NCBI GenBank assembly: GCA_963678675.1
Contig: OY783191.1
Span: 19,843,111 to 19,907,110, forward strand
Length of the DNA stretch: 64,000 nt
Direction of reading: 5' to 3'
Origin: Xiphydria camelus
Taxonomy: Eukaryota; Arthropoda; Insecta; Hymenoptera; Xiphydriidae
The position numbers were made by a program, and so were the translations under genes. Shown here one piece after another: positions 10,979-21,229 of the stretch (its first letter is position 1; each line of letters begins with the position of its first letter). The notes beneath the pieces were generated by a model that was not told where the DNA came from, searched no databases, and saw only the letters and a program-made list of their open reading frames with translations.

Positions 10979-11274
10979 CCCTTTCGCTCATGGTGACCAC
11001 AAATGTGGACACGTGGATTAATGTATATATAAGGTCATAAATTAGAATTTTGACCGTTTGTTCACAAGAAGTACATTCGTGGACATTGTAACGAATGTAT
11101 AAGGCATATATCGCCATACGAATTAAGAATTAAATTTATGACTAAACTAAAAAAATTAAATTTATGCCAAAAAAATTTTTTTATTAAAAAAAATTAAAAT
11201 TTAAAGCATCGAAGAGCTGGAATATACATTATCAATTTTATGGCTGTAAAAATAAAAATTCGTGAGTGAAAGGG
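10979..11274. mobile_element. 296-bp piggyBac-type MITE (TTAA duplication)
   Basis: The ends CCCTTTCGCTCA and TGAGTGAAAGGG are inverted and flanked by TTAA at 10,975-10,978 and 11,275-11,278, the piggyBac hallmark. No coding content; the inside is AT-rich. Confidence 0.8.
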
Positions 11275-11278
11275 TTAA

Positions 11279-11987
11279 GAATATGATTTATTATCGCAAA
11301 GGAAAGGTAAGAGGGTATAGATTTATAACTCTACCCTCTTGCTAAAAAGTTTCCAATACTTTACAACCGGAAAAAACCCGGCGGACCTAGCGGCCCAGAT
11401 GAGCATTGTGGTGTGTAGCTTGATACAGAGTGATTTCTGGTCACTCTGTCCCTTCTAAACGGGCTTTGCAGCGTCTACTAAATAAGAAATAGTTAGTTCC
11501 GAGACAGCAACAACGAAGTGTATGTGATTTTTCGACGTGTGGACGTTAAAACCCGCGCTGAAGCCACTACTACTTAATACGTACTGCTGGCTGTTGCATT
11601 TTCTACGGTAAATCTACTCGTTGCGAGCATAGTTTGGACGTTGTGGCGGGGGTGTCTGGCAACTGACGTCACGCAACGTAGCCTCGTGTCGAGGTCCCGT
11701 TTTCTAGCCTCGTGTCAATTCATGATTTTTAAATATTTATAGCACGATTAACTCTTAATATTTTGGGCTACAACTTCGGTTAACGTTTTTGTGACATAAG
11801 CTCTATCGATTTTCATTTTTAAAAAAATTACCGAAAACCTCCCTATTTTGCTATGGTCTGATTGATCGCGGACATATGGTACATGTACTTTTGTGCAGTG
11901 TCGCATATGCAACTAGATTAGATCCTAAGGCCGTACAACCTTCAAGGGTTACCAGATTTTATAGCGGTAAAATTCAAATATTCTATA
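11279..11987. other. No gene
   Basis: Holds the right arm of the degenerate element (to ~11,852) and ~130 bp of unassigned AT-rich DNA before the Gypsy remnant. Confidence 0.4.
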
Positions 11988-13327
11988 CTAATTTAGGATT
12001 GCTATTCTATTGAGAAATGACGAGCGGATAAATTGAATTCGACACAACGGTTCGCACCGTTTAATATGATGATTTGCCGTTGTACGCAGACGATTGGTAC
12101 CCGTCAGCCGCAAGAGCTCTTTGAAAAGATTGGACTCGAACTGTCTCCCTTGGTCTGTAGTTACCCTTAATGGTATCCCATAACGCGCTATCCAAACGTC
12201 CATGAAACCGCGTGTCACGGTCTCTGCTTCGATGTTTGGGAGTGGTACCGCTTCGGGCCAGCGTGTGAAACGATCTATGCAGATCAAACAGTATCGAAAT
12301 CCCCGTGACAGTGGTAGTGGACCCATGATATCGAGATGGACGTGTTCGAATCGTTGACTCGGTTGTCCAAACTCCTTTATCGGCATTGTCACGTGCCGCG
12401 TTATCTTCGCCCTTTGACATGAGATGCATTGCCGTGCCCAAGCTCTGCAATCGTTATTCACGGAGGGCCAAACGTAACGCTCGGTAATTAACTTCTGCGT
12501 GGCTCGGATCCCAGGATGTGAGAGTCGGTGCAGAGAGTTAAATACGTCTCGTCGTAAACTCGCGGGAACGTACGGTCGTGCTAAACCTGAACCTACTTCG
12601 CAGTAAATATTCGTGTTAGCGTCAGGAATGTATATTTTGTGAAGCTTAAGGCTGCTCGCGTTTCCTTCGAGGAGTCCCTGTAATTCCGGATCGTCTTTCT
12701 GAGCCGACGCGATCTCTCGGCAGTCGATGGCTCTCGATACCGCTTCTACTCGTGAAAGAGCATCCGCGGCAGTATTGTTGATTCCTGCGATGTGCTGAAT
12801 GTCTGTTGAGAATTGGGCGATGAAATCCAAGTACCGAAATGCGTGCGTGGATTGCGGCGTTCGCGAGTCCTCGCTTCGTCTCCTCGAAGGCAGCTTCCGT
12901 GTTCGGGCTCCAGATGATTTGAGAGTCGTCTTTAACCCTTTTTCCTTTGAGAAGGTCGTTGAGAGGCTGCTGCAGTTCAGCGGTCCTAGGTATGAAACGA
13001 CGGTAGAAGTTTACCATACCAAGGAACCTGCGCAGTTTACGAATCGTTTCTGGTTTCGGGAAGTTCGTGATGGCCTGCACTCGTTCCTCCAAGGGTCTCG
13101 TGCCGTGGCCGCGACTTTGTATCCGAGAAACTTCACCTTTCGTGCGCCGAAAACGCACTTTGTAAAGTTGATGACAAGGCCAAATTCCTTGAATCGCTCG
13201 AAGAGTATCCGCAGATGTTGATGATGTTCCTCCTCGTCTCTTGAGGCTACCAGGACATCATCTATATAAGCGTAGCAAAAACTAAGCCCCCGCAGAACGT
13301 GGTCGATAAATCGCTGGAACGTTTGCG
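11988..13327 (-). pseudogene. Ty3/Gypsy pol remnant (reverse transcriptase to integrase)
   Basis: Read on the minus strand from ~13,327. The reverse transcriptase palm has the catalytic YIDDVLV near 13,265. The thumb and connection follow (RKLRRFLGMVNFYRRFIP at ~13,040). The RNase H C-terminus (DFIAQFSTDIQHIAG) comes next, then the integrase zinc finger (HRLSHPG ... CISCQRAK). Integrase core aspartates are in LDIMGPLP and TTDQGRQFES; the third acidic residue is lost because the frame ends at ~12,000. The RNase H catalytic region is missing: the sequence jumps from RGLANAAIHA straight to the RNase H tail with a frame change at ~12,835. Neither LTR is seen beside it. Confidence 0.85.
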
Positions 13328-13417
13328 CGACGAGGACGACGATGACGACGATGACAACGAGGACGACGATGACGACGAGGACGAGGACGGCGATGACGAG
13401 GACGACGACGACGACGT
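13328..13417. repeat. (GAY)n trinucleotide repeat
   Basis: About thirty GAC/GAT/GAG triplets in a row, with occasional variants. It directly abuts the 5' edge of the Gypsy reverse transcriptase remnant, so the retroelement homology stops exactly at the repeat. Confidence 0.9.
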
Positions 13418-13432
13418 CAACGGCGGAGCCCT

Positions 13433-14880
13433 CTAGTCTTTTAAAATCTTCTTTCGTTTTATTTCTAGCTCTTTAGTTTTCAGTGCTACTCGTTTTCGAT
13501 TATTTCCACATTCGTCTTCTTTTTTCTTTTTATTCTTTTGGAACTCGAGTGCTTCTATATATTGCGCTCGAGCATTGTGAACGGAATGGATCATCGATTT
13601 AGTTATCTCAACTTTTTGGATATCACCAGTCGGGAGAATTGCATCGTACATTTGTCATTGAGCATCAGAGATACTTCTTTTTTGGTTTTCAACAAGACAT
13701 TCTCGATTAATCGAAAAGCCTCTTTTCACGTTACAGTTTCCATGCGACAGTATAAATACTTGTACCATCTTCAAGAAGGAAACTAGATATGAACATTCAT
13801 TTCCCGAATAAAGAATACTGAACTAAAAGACATCCAGTCGATCGCTTTTAGTGAACGATTTCATTCTTTCTTGAAAATTTGGAATCTGGCAGAGAGAAGT
13901 TTGAATTTTCGATCACCCCTATCAGCCGTACCAACGACTGATATTCACTTCTTTTTTATAAAAATTTCCAAGGCTATCCGAAGTTACTGATCACGGATAG
14001 ACGGATTAACAGCTACGTGAGGATCTAGATACGAAATCCCTTTCATCAATTTATATTGGAGAGGTGATCGTTTTAAAATTGCATCGCAGAGAACGCCGAG
14101 ACACAATGTGCAATCCTTTTGGAATAACAAAATTTCCTTGTCCGTTTTCTGTTTAATTTGTCGGATAGTATCTATAGTGCTGTATCCAAGATCTACATCT
14201 TTATAGGCCAAAAGGTTGGATTTATCCGAAAAATCAATCCGGAATGGAGACTTTCCCAGGTACTCTGGTTTGACGAATCTCTTCATCACAGTTATGAGGA
14301 TACGCAATAACGACTCGTAAACGAGAGACGTAACAGGTTCATCGGATTAAAATATTCTCAGGAATGGTTCTAACTCTGAAGCAACTGATTGGAAGAATCG
14401 AAATTTAACGCCCAAGAATTTATTATTTAGAGCCTTAGATAAAATTTTGAAACTAATGCAAACGGAGTTTTTTTCGATGTCGATACACCCTCAACGTACT
14501 TGACTAGGCAATGGAGAATATTCACTGCTCTTTGAGCTGCTTCAATGTTTTCGAGTCATCTGATGGCAAAAAACTTACGTGGGAATAATTCAAATTTACT
14601 ATGGTCGACATAGTCTGTCCTACGTGCAGGCAGATTCTTGAATAAATTACAGAGAGTTCTGAGAAAATCAATAATATTCCATTTTGTAGCTTTCACGGCA
14701 GTCTTGAAGGCACTGTGGAGAGAATGCGCCCACAACTTTAACAGGTACAGGTTGATCAGGATCATAGTGGTTCATTTCGAGCATTAAATCTCGATAGAAT
14801 TTCCAGTTAAAGTTCAGCCCACCCATGGAAATTTGCGAGGTTTTAATACCTGTAGGATCATGATCACGCGGAACAGGATG
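13433..14880 (-). pseudogene. Broken hAT-like/transposon protein
   Basis: Minus-strand fragments in several frames keep a consistent order. First comes SQISMGGLNFNWKFYRDL (~14,850), a decayed form of the 'SMDGPNVNW' motif. Then LWAHSLHSAFKTAVKAT and NLFKNLPARR (to 14,556). A further block is DLGYSTIDTIRQIK and LCDAILKRSPLQYKLMKGIS (14,307-13,984). A lysine-rich tail ends at 13,433. The motif set is familiar from uncharacterised transposon-related proteins of insects and cnidarians; I place it near hAT only tentatively. There is a stop at ~14,556 and several frame changes. Confidence 0.5.
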
Positions 14881-15139
14881 TCAAACGATGTGAACGTATA
14901 TTTAACTAAATATATATAAAAAATGTATACATGGGCTAGATTGCCCGTGAACTTCACTCCAATCACTCACCGACGGCTGTCTACTTCACGCACACCATAC
15001 TCCACACTCCGAATCTGTACGTCTGGAATCTCTCTTTGCAAAATACCGAATCTGAAACTACTTCTCTCTTCCTACCCTCCGCTTATATATCCTTACCTCC
15101 TCTCTACTTCCGTCTACCCTTCTCCGTCCATCAATTGTT
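14881..15139. other. No gene
   Basis: Pyrimidine-rich plus strand leading into the hairpin minisatellite; no convincing coding frame. Confidence 0.4.
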
Positions 15140-15925
15140 CCTGAGGAGCGGCCTCGCTGGCCGCTACTCAGGCCCCTCGCCTTCCTCGTCCTCAGTTTTC
15201 CCGGAACGGTCTCGCCGACCGTCGCTCGGGTCCCTCGCACTCCTTAAGGTAGCCACAGACGTACAGTTATTCCTCAAGGCAAAACTGTGCTGTCGAGGCC
15301 TTGAGGATTTCCTTTAATGGCGGATGGCCCACACACGGACTGAAGTACACGTCAGTTCGTGACTCGGAATCTGTCGAATGGCGACATGACCTCTGGCGGT
15401 GAAAAAAAAACAAACTAGTTTTAGATAGCAGTTTTGGAGGTTATCTACGCATTAGAAGGACACCAATAGAAATGTATTTATATTTATATGTGTATCCTGT
15501 AATACGTAATAAGAAAGTATTCAAAACTACGCGCTAAAATCACGCCATAAGAAAATATATTCGCTCTAGTGGCAAAAGTTGGAGTTAAAAGCGCCAGTAC
15601 TAGAGGTTCTACCACACACGCCGAGTTTGGCCTGTTCAGTCAGGTCTGCGCAGTTATTCTCGATGGTTTTTCGAATAGGATTTTGTGGGCTGTACAGTCC
15701 ACCGGCGGCCTCAAGGTCTTCACCACACACGTTGAGGAAAATCTCAAGGCTTGGACTGCGCAGTCCAAACCTTGAGGAATAACTGTACGTCTGTGGCTAC
15801 CTTTACGGCTCCCGCTTTCCCGGAACGGTCTCGCAGACCGTTATTCGGATCGCTCACATTCCTTACAGCCCGCTTTCCCAAAACGGTCTCGCCGACCGTT
15901 ACTCGGGTCTCTTGCTCATCTACTC
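15140..15925. repeat. ~59-bp hairpin minisatellite, split by a MITE
   Basis: Four diverged units each hold a stem-loop with loop TCGCY or CGC. Stems: AGCGGCC/GGCCGCT (15,147-15,165), ACGGTC/GACCGT (15,206-15,222), ACGGTCT/AGACCGT (15,825-15,841), ACGGTC/GACCGT (15,883-15,899). Spacing inside each pair is 58-59 bp. Unit 1 differs from the others at two stem positions, and both partners have changed, so pairing is kept. The MITE at 15,247-15,802 lies between units 2 and 3. Confidence 0.75.
15247..15802. mobile_element. 556-bp MITE, Harbinger-type (TTA duplication)
   Basis: The inverted ends AGGTAGCCACAGACG (15,247) and CGTCTGTGGCTACCT (15,802) extend ~33 bp, through ATTCCTCAAGG. TTA is duplicated at 15,244-15,246 and 15,803-15,805, as expected for PIF/Harbinger. 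There is no coding content, and weaker inverted similarity continues inward. Confidence 0.75.
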
Positions 15926-16503
15926 TAATCAAGAGACACGGCAGTGTCTCGCGGCATGTTCGTTCAAGTAGTTTCGCGCTCAGACACGACAGCACTAGTG
16001 TAACGATAGAAATTACAAAATATCATAACTTTTTTGTAACATTTCTGCAATATTTTACAAAAATCGTGAACACTACCGCATATGTTAGAAATATATATTT
16101 CTCGATAAATTCGAGAATGTTGCGAAACATCATAGAAACGTTTCAGTCTCATTACGTCGAAAGATCTCCTCGATAAGGTACAGCTCGATAAGATTGTACT
16201 TGTCAGGGCTGAATTATGTAGGGTTTTTATAATTATTTTAGGAAGTCCCAGAGGAATACAGGTGCAGCAAAATATCGATGCTATCCTAGAAAGAATGAGG
16301 AATAACCCTCGAATCCTAATCGATATCAGTGATTCCTCATTGACGTTCGTTACACCAGAGTTGAAGAAAAGATGAAATAGAAGTGAGGTACATGTACATT
16401 TCACTTTTAACAGGTCGGTAGAACTTGTGATCAAGAGACACGGCAGTGTCTCGCGGCATGTTCGTTCAAGTAGTTCCGCGCTCAGACACGATAGCGCTGA
16501 TGT
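15915..16503. repeat. Direct repeat with GAGACAC hairpin, interrupted by an E arm
   Basis: A ~75-bp sequence occurs at 15,915-15,990 and again at 16,425-16,503. Each copy contains the hairpin GAGACAC-GGCA-GTGTCTC (15,933-15,950 and 16,435-16,452), followed by a GCGGCATGTTCGTTCAAGTAG phrase in separate pieces. The ~435 bp in between is E-family palindrome arm. Confidence 0.65.
15991..16424. repeat. E-family palindrome arm
   Basis: Includes the ATGAAATAGAAGTGAGGTAC phrase and an inner module with AGGAAGTCCCAGAGGAATAC. The same module is at 19,606-19,990 in the same orientation and, inverted, at 17,520-17,640 and 20,480-20,580. Confidence 0.7.
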
Positions 16504-17359
16504 CGCGAGCACCCGTCTCTTCACACCAGAAATGTCTGCCCCCTGCACCCCTCAATTTTTACATCGAATTTTCTCAATAAATATACGGTTATAACCAAAA
16601 CTATGCTTAGTTACGCCATATAAATCGACTATTCTCTATCGATAGAGACCAGAGTAAATGTTGTAAGTTACATACTAACAGAGATTTTTCCTTAGCAACG
16701 CGAAGCAACGCCCCTTGCGCCTAAAAGTCGAGAATCCGATTTCTCGGGCGATATATATATGTCAAAATCTCACAAAAATTCCACCTGTCTTCGGCGATAT
16801 TCGGCCATGGTCGGAAATGTGTACACAGATGCGGCCACACGCATACGCCATCAAATGTATGTGAGAGTGTGTGAGAGAATATATTCCTTGAATGTTTAGT
16901 TGTTTTTCAAAATTAATAAAATATTTCCATTCGCGAAACGATTAACCTCGCGTTTATTTCGATCCTCGGTCGCGCTTGTTAATAAAATGTACAAATTCAG
17001 TGTAATCGGAGTTATGAATCTCAATAGTGGTGAATGTGACAGACGCTCCGTATAGTTTAATAATCGTTTGTTTTTTTTCGATAATCGGGATAGTGAACGG
17101 ATGCAGTGCTGTGTTTCTCTGGTTGCCTGTGCATAAAGAGCAGGAAAGGAGACGGCAGTATCTCAGAAGAATTACCATCAGATAAGTTTAATTGCCATCT
17201 GACAGCTTTAATCTCACTTTCGATGGAAGGACAATTATCTTTGTGATAATTCTATTTTTTGTTTCAGCGTCATGCGAGCACGAGACGAATTGATGGCTTT
17301 TCATCTCTGTCACAATCAAAGCCGTGGGAGAAAAATAGGAGATGCAATGGAATTGTATC
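16504..17359. other. No gene
   Basis: AT-rich; no repeat partner or coding signal recognised. A 74-codon minus-strand frame at 16,954-17,178 looks like chance. Confidence 0.4.
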
Positions 17360-17660
17360 ACAACACACAATCAAGTAATTACTTTATCATTATTTTTTCT
17401 CTATCGATATATTTCCTCTTTCGTACTATTACAAGTTCCAATTTACACACCGACCTGTCAAACCTGAAGTGTACATGTACCTCACTTCTATTTCATCTAT
17501 TCTTCGTCTCCGTTGTAACGACAGTCAATGAGGAATCACTGATACCGATTAGGGTTCGAGGGTTATTCCTTATTCTTTCTAGCACAGCATCGATATTTTA
17601 CTGCATCTGTTTTCTTCTGGGACTTCCTAAAATAATTATAAAACCCCATATGATTGTTAT
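17360..17660 (-). repeat. E-family arm, inverted
   Basis: Reverse complement of the arm at 15,991-16,424, in the order ACCGACCTGTCAAACC, GTGTACATGTACCTCACTTC, then the module ending GGGACTTCCTAAAATAATT. The apparent 196-codon plus-strand frame over this region is read-through of the repeat. Confidence 0.7.
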
Positions 17661-17664
17661 TTAC

Positions 17665-17805
17665 AATTTGTTACAGATCGTATGCGAACCCGAGGGGGTT
17701 TCTTTCGAACGAAGGATCATCCACTTATTGTTCCAAGAACCAGTTGCATTAGTTCATTTGGCGAGCTGGATCTGCTGTCTCGAGTGCATGGACGTGTGCC
17801 ACTTT
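17665..17805 (+). repeat. Coding-like segment repeated three times
   Basis: Translates as CEPEGVSFERRIIHLLFQEP and on to ICCLECMDVC. A TTTGTTACAG acceptor-like sequence precedes it. Copies lie at 19,273-19,395 (minus) and 20,295-20,420 (plus). The frame is open here and closed by one stop at 20.38 kb. It may be an exon of the element that made the E palindromes, but it resembles no family I know. Confidence 0.4.
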
Positions 17806-18330
17806 AAATGGATATTTTGTAATTTCCATTGTTACATCAGAGGCGAAGAAGAGATGAAATAGAAGTGAGGTACATGTACATTTCACGTTTGATAGGTTGG
17901 TATATAAATTGGAACTTCTGATAGTATAATACGAAAGAGGAAATATATCGATAAAGGAAAAATAATAATAAAGTAGTTACTACATTATTGTAATCTAATT
18001 CCATTGTATCCCTTACTTTTCTGCCACGACTTTGATCGTTGATAGTGAAGAAAAATCAAATTTATTGGTTGATCCATCTACTATCAACAATCAAAGTTGT
18101 GGCAGAAAAATAAAGGGTACAATAGAATTGGATTACAATAATGTAGTAACTACTTTATTATTATTTTTTCTTTATCGATATATTTGCTCTTTCGTATTAT
18201 ACTATCAGAAGTTCCAATTTATACCAACCTATCAAACGTGAAGTGTACATGTACCTCACTTCTATTTCATCTCTTCTTCGCCTCTGATGTAACAATGGAA
18301 ATTACAAAATATCCATTTAAAGTGGCACAC
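17806..18330. mobile_element. E palindrome with ~230-bp arms
   Basis: Near-perfect inverted repeat centred at ~18,057. From the centre outward: CTATCAACAATCAAAG, CAGAAAAATAAGGG-like, ATAAAGTAGTTACTAC, TTCGTATTATACTATC, CCAACCTATCAAACGTGAAG, TACATGTACCTCACTTC, CTCTTCTTCGCCTCTG. The right arm is cut at 18,336 by the 936-bp element. A long MITE or the fold-back end of a larger element. Confidence 0.8.
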
Positions 18331-18336
18331 GTCCAT

Positions 18337-19272
18337 CCCTTGGCAAAGTTTTCCATTGAGTGTTTAATGGTAATGAATGGGACCTAAAGGTAACCAATGG
18401 GATCGCAATGGAAATTCGGAGGGAAAAATGAACTAGCACTTTCTACCATTCAATATAAATGGGACTCCACTGGCAAATCAGTGGGAAATAATGAAAGGTA
18501 TGTCTTCCCATTCGTTACCAATGGAGGACCAATGGCAAGTTACTGGGAACATTTAAATGGTATTTTATTCCAATAGTAACTAATGGGAGTCCAATGGCAA
18601 ATAACGGAGTTCCATGCGGAAGCCGGTTACGACTAGACGCGTTGCGGATCGATCGCAGGAAACAGTGCCGATACAGCGATATTACAGGATAATCGCAGCG
18701 ATTTTTCGGATCAGGGGAGTGCAGAGCGTGCCGCCAGCAAGAACACGCAGGAGAAAGAGAGGGGACTGCTCTAGATTTCAAAGGAGGGCTTCAAAAAAGT
18801 TGAAAGAAAAAGTGAGGTTAGGGGAAGATGGGCAGAGGAAGAGGAGGTGGGGCACGCGGGGAGGATGATTCGGGCGCCGTCGGATCAGGAAAGTCGGAAA
18901 AAGCCGAGAGGACAGCGGGAAGACCGACCGAGGCGCCAGAAGGAAAGCGGAGGAGAGGCAGACCAAGAAGCGCGAACAGAGATGACGCGGATGCGGCCAC
19001 GGGGGTCTTGGACAAATAGCTAAGTAAAGTATCACTCAACAAATGGGAAATGAATGGTTATAATTGGATGGGAATTAATTCCATTTCACGAATGGTAATG
19101 TCAACGGTATGAAAACACCATTAAACGAATGGGAAAATAAATGGGATGTCGAATGGTAGTATAAGTGGGAAAGATACCATTGGCAAAACCCCATTGATTT
19201 ACCTTTGACAGACTGTCAGTGGTATCCAATGGGATTTTTTAAATGGTAATTAATGGGAGACTTAGCCAAGGG
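18337..19272. mobile_element. 936-bp element with CCCTTGGC ends and AT duplication
   Basis: Inverted ends CCCTTGGCAAAG (18,337) and CTTAGCCAAGGG (19,272). The interrupted sequence (CACACGTCCAT ... ATGCACTCGAG) exists intact, inverted, near 17,785 as CTCGAGTGCATGGACGTG, which shows the duplication is the 2 bp AT. The inside is packed with ATGGGA/CAATGG phrases on both sides of a GC-rich core (18,600-19,020) that looks foreign and includes a small AT-hook frame. Superfamily not recognised. Confidence 0.75.
18828..19019 (+). CDS. Small AT-hook-like open frame inside the 936-bp element
   Basis: 63 codons, very rich in Gly, Arg, Glu and Ala. Near the C-terminus it has GKRRRGRPRSANRDD, whose RRGRPR core is a classical AT-hook that binds the minor groove of AT DNA. 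An AT-hook would fit a transposon protein or a captured piece of a chromatin gene. The other frames over the GC-rich core are also open, so the coding call is weak. There is no larger domain, and no intron or promoter evidence. Confidence 0.3.
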   Translation: MGRGRGGGARGEDDSGAVGSGKSEKAERTAGRPTEAPEGKRRRGRPRSANRDDADAATGVLDK

Positions 19273-19489
19273 ATGCACTCGAGATAGCAGATCCAGCTCG
19301 CCGAATGAACTAATGCAACTGGTTCTTGAAACAACAAGTGGATGATCCCTTGTTCGAAAGAAATCCCCTCGGGTGCGCATACGATCTGTAACAAATTGTA
19401 AATAACATAATCATTTGCAGAGTTTCATTATTTAAAATATACCGAACTTAACGTAGAAATTAAGGAACTATATTAATCTGAGTTAACCA
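19273..19489 (-). repeat. Inverted copy of the coding-like segment, with flank
   Basis: 19,273-19,395 is the reverse complement of 17,665-17,790 (CTCGAGATAGCAGATCC ... CGGGTGCGCATACGATC). The following ~90 bp are AT-rich. Confidence 0.6.
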
Positions 19490-20240
19490 ATTCTAATGAC
19501 AGAATTATTAAAAATGATATATAATATTTCATCTTTCGTATTATACTATCACACAAGTTTCAATTTATATACCGACCTGTCAAACGTGAAGTGTACATGT
19601 ACCTCACTTCTATTTCATCTCTTCTTCGCCTCTAGTGTAACGATAGAAATTACAAAATATCATAACTTTTCTGTAACATTTCTGCAATATTTTACAATAA
19701 TCGTGAACACTACCGTATGTTAGAAATATATATTTCTTGATAAATTCGAGAATGTTGCGAAACATCATAGAAACGTTTCAGTCTCATTACGTCGAAAGAT
19801 CTCCTCGATAAGGTACATCTCGATAAGATTGTACTTATCAGGGCTGAATTATGTAGGGTTTTTATAATTATTTTAGGAAGTCCCAGAGGAATACAGGTGC
19901 AGCAAAATATCGATGCTGTCCTAGAAAGAATGAGGAATAACCCTCGAACCCTAATCGATATCAGTGATTCCTCATTGACGTTCGTTACACCAGAGTTGAA
20001 GAAAAGATGAAATAGAAGTGAGGTACATGTACACTTCACTTTTAACAGGTCGGTATATAAATTTGAACTTGTGTTATAGTATAATACGAAAGATGAAATA
20101 TATCACTTTTAGTAATTCTGTCATTATTATCTATAGATTTAGTTAACTCAGATTAATATAGTTTCTTAATTTCTATGTAGAGTAAGTTGGGTATATTTTA
20201 AATAGTGAAATACTGAATATAATTGTGTTATTTATAATTT
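19490..20240. repeat. E-family inverted arms with inner module
   Basis: 19,545-19,630 (ACCGACCTGTCAAACGTG ... CGCCTCTAGTG) and 19,990-20,090 (AGAAGTGAGGTACATG ... AGTATAATACG) form the outer inverted arms. 19,606-19,990 repeats the module of 16,000-16,372. No coding content. Confidence 0.7.
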
Positions 20241-20489
20241 GCTACAGAAATAAACGTACTGCTATTGAATTCCACCCAGAAGGACTCCAAATCATGTGCG
20301 AACCCGAGGGGGTTTCTTTTGAACGAGGGATCGTCCACTTGTTGTTCCAAGAACCAGCTGCATTAGTTTATTCGGTGGGTTAGATCTGCTGCCTCGAGTG
20401 CATGGACGTGCGTTCATCCTTCAATATCCTCCCTACCATGATCTGCTGATTCTAACCTCTGTTGCCACAGCCCGAATGCTCGTCGAAGG
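20241..20489 (+). repeat. Third copy of the coding-like segment
   Basis: 20,295-20,420 repeats 17,680-17,800 (CEPEGVSFERGIVHLLFQEP), with a stop after the following VYSVG. A TTTGCTACAG acceptor-like string lies at ~20,238. The next ~70 bp lead into the next E arm. Confidence 0.45.
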
Positions 20490-21229
20490 TTATTCCTTAT
20501 TCTTTCTAGCACAGATCTATATTATGCTGCATCTGTATTCTTCTGGGACTTCCTAAAATAAGTATAAAAACCCCATATAATTCAGCTCTGACAAGTACAA
20601 TCTTATCGAGGAAATCTTTCGATGTAATGATTCCGAAATGTTTCTATGATATTTTGCAACATTCGCGAATTTATCAAGAAATATATATTTCTAACATACG
20701 CGGTAGTATTCACGAATATTGCAAAATATCGCAGGAATGTTACAGAAAAGTTACTTGCAAAAACGTGCTTTGTGAGATATAAATGATTACACCAGAGGCG
20801 AAGAAGAGATGAAATAAAAGTGAGGTACATGTACATTTCACGCTTGACAGGTCGGTATATAAATTTGAACTTGTGATAGTATAATACGAAAGAGGAGATA
20901 TATAAATAAAGAAAAAATAATAATAAAGTAGTTACTCCATTATTGTAATCCAATTCCATTGTATCCCTTATTTTTCTGCCACGACTGATTGTTGATAGTG
21001 GATGGATCAGCTAATAAATTTAATTTTTATTCACTATCAACAATCAGTCGCGGCAGAAAAATAAGGGATACACAATGGAATTGGATTACAGTAATGTAGT
21101 AACTACTTTATTATTATTTTTTCTTTATCGATATATATTTCCTCTTTCGTATTATACTATCCCACAAGTTCGAATTTATATACCAACCTGTCAAACGTGA
21201 AGTGTACATGTACCTCACTTTTATTTCAT
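20490..21229. mobile_element. E palindrome, second full copy
   Basis: Inverted repeat centred near 21,015 (CTATCAACAATCAGTCG loop region). Arms run outward through AATAAAGTAGTTACT and the TACATGTAC block. The left arm continues into the AGGAAGTCCCAGAAG module at ~20,545. The right arm ends at 21,229, where module F begins. A diverged duplicate of this part starts at 44,118. Confidence 0.75.

Larger units (their letters stand above)
10164..11852. mobile_element. Degenerate element with subterminal inverted repeats
   Basis: Weak inverted homology joins 10,164-10,380 (CAATAGGGAGGTTCGG; GACGTCACTTGCCAGACAC) with 11,645-11,852 (CCGAAAACCTCCCTATTTTG; GTGTCTGGCAACTGACGTC). The arms have diverged strongly, so this is an old element. 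It contains a short coding remnant and a piggyBac-type MITE. Superfamily unknown. Confidence 0.45.

Noticed and set aside
12799..13221. 140-codon plus-strand frame
   Set aside because: Antisense shadow of the Gypsy reverse transcriptase and connection region.
13328..13417. Acidic poly-Asp/Glu protein
   Set aside because: It is a (GAY)n microsatellite with no start or surrounding coding frame.
15964..16548. 194-codon minus-strand frame
   Set aside because: It is read-through of E palindrome sequence; similar frames recur wherever the arm occurs.
17272..17862. 196-codon plus-strand frame
   Set aside because: Mostly E-family arm; only the 17,680-17,800 part is noted separately as coding-like.
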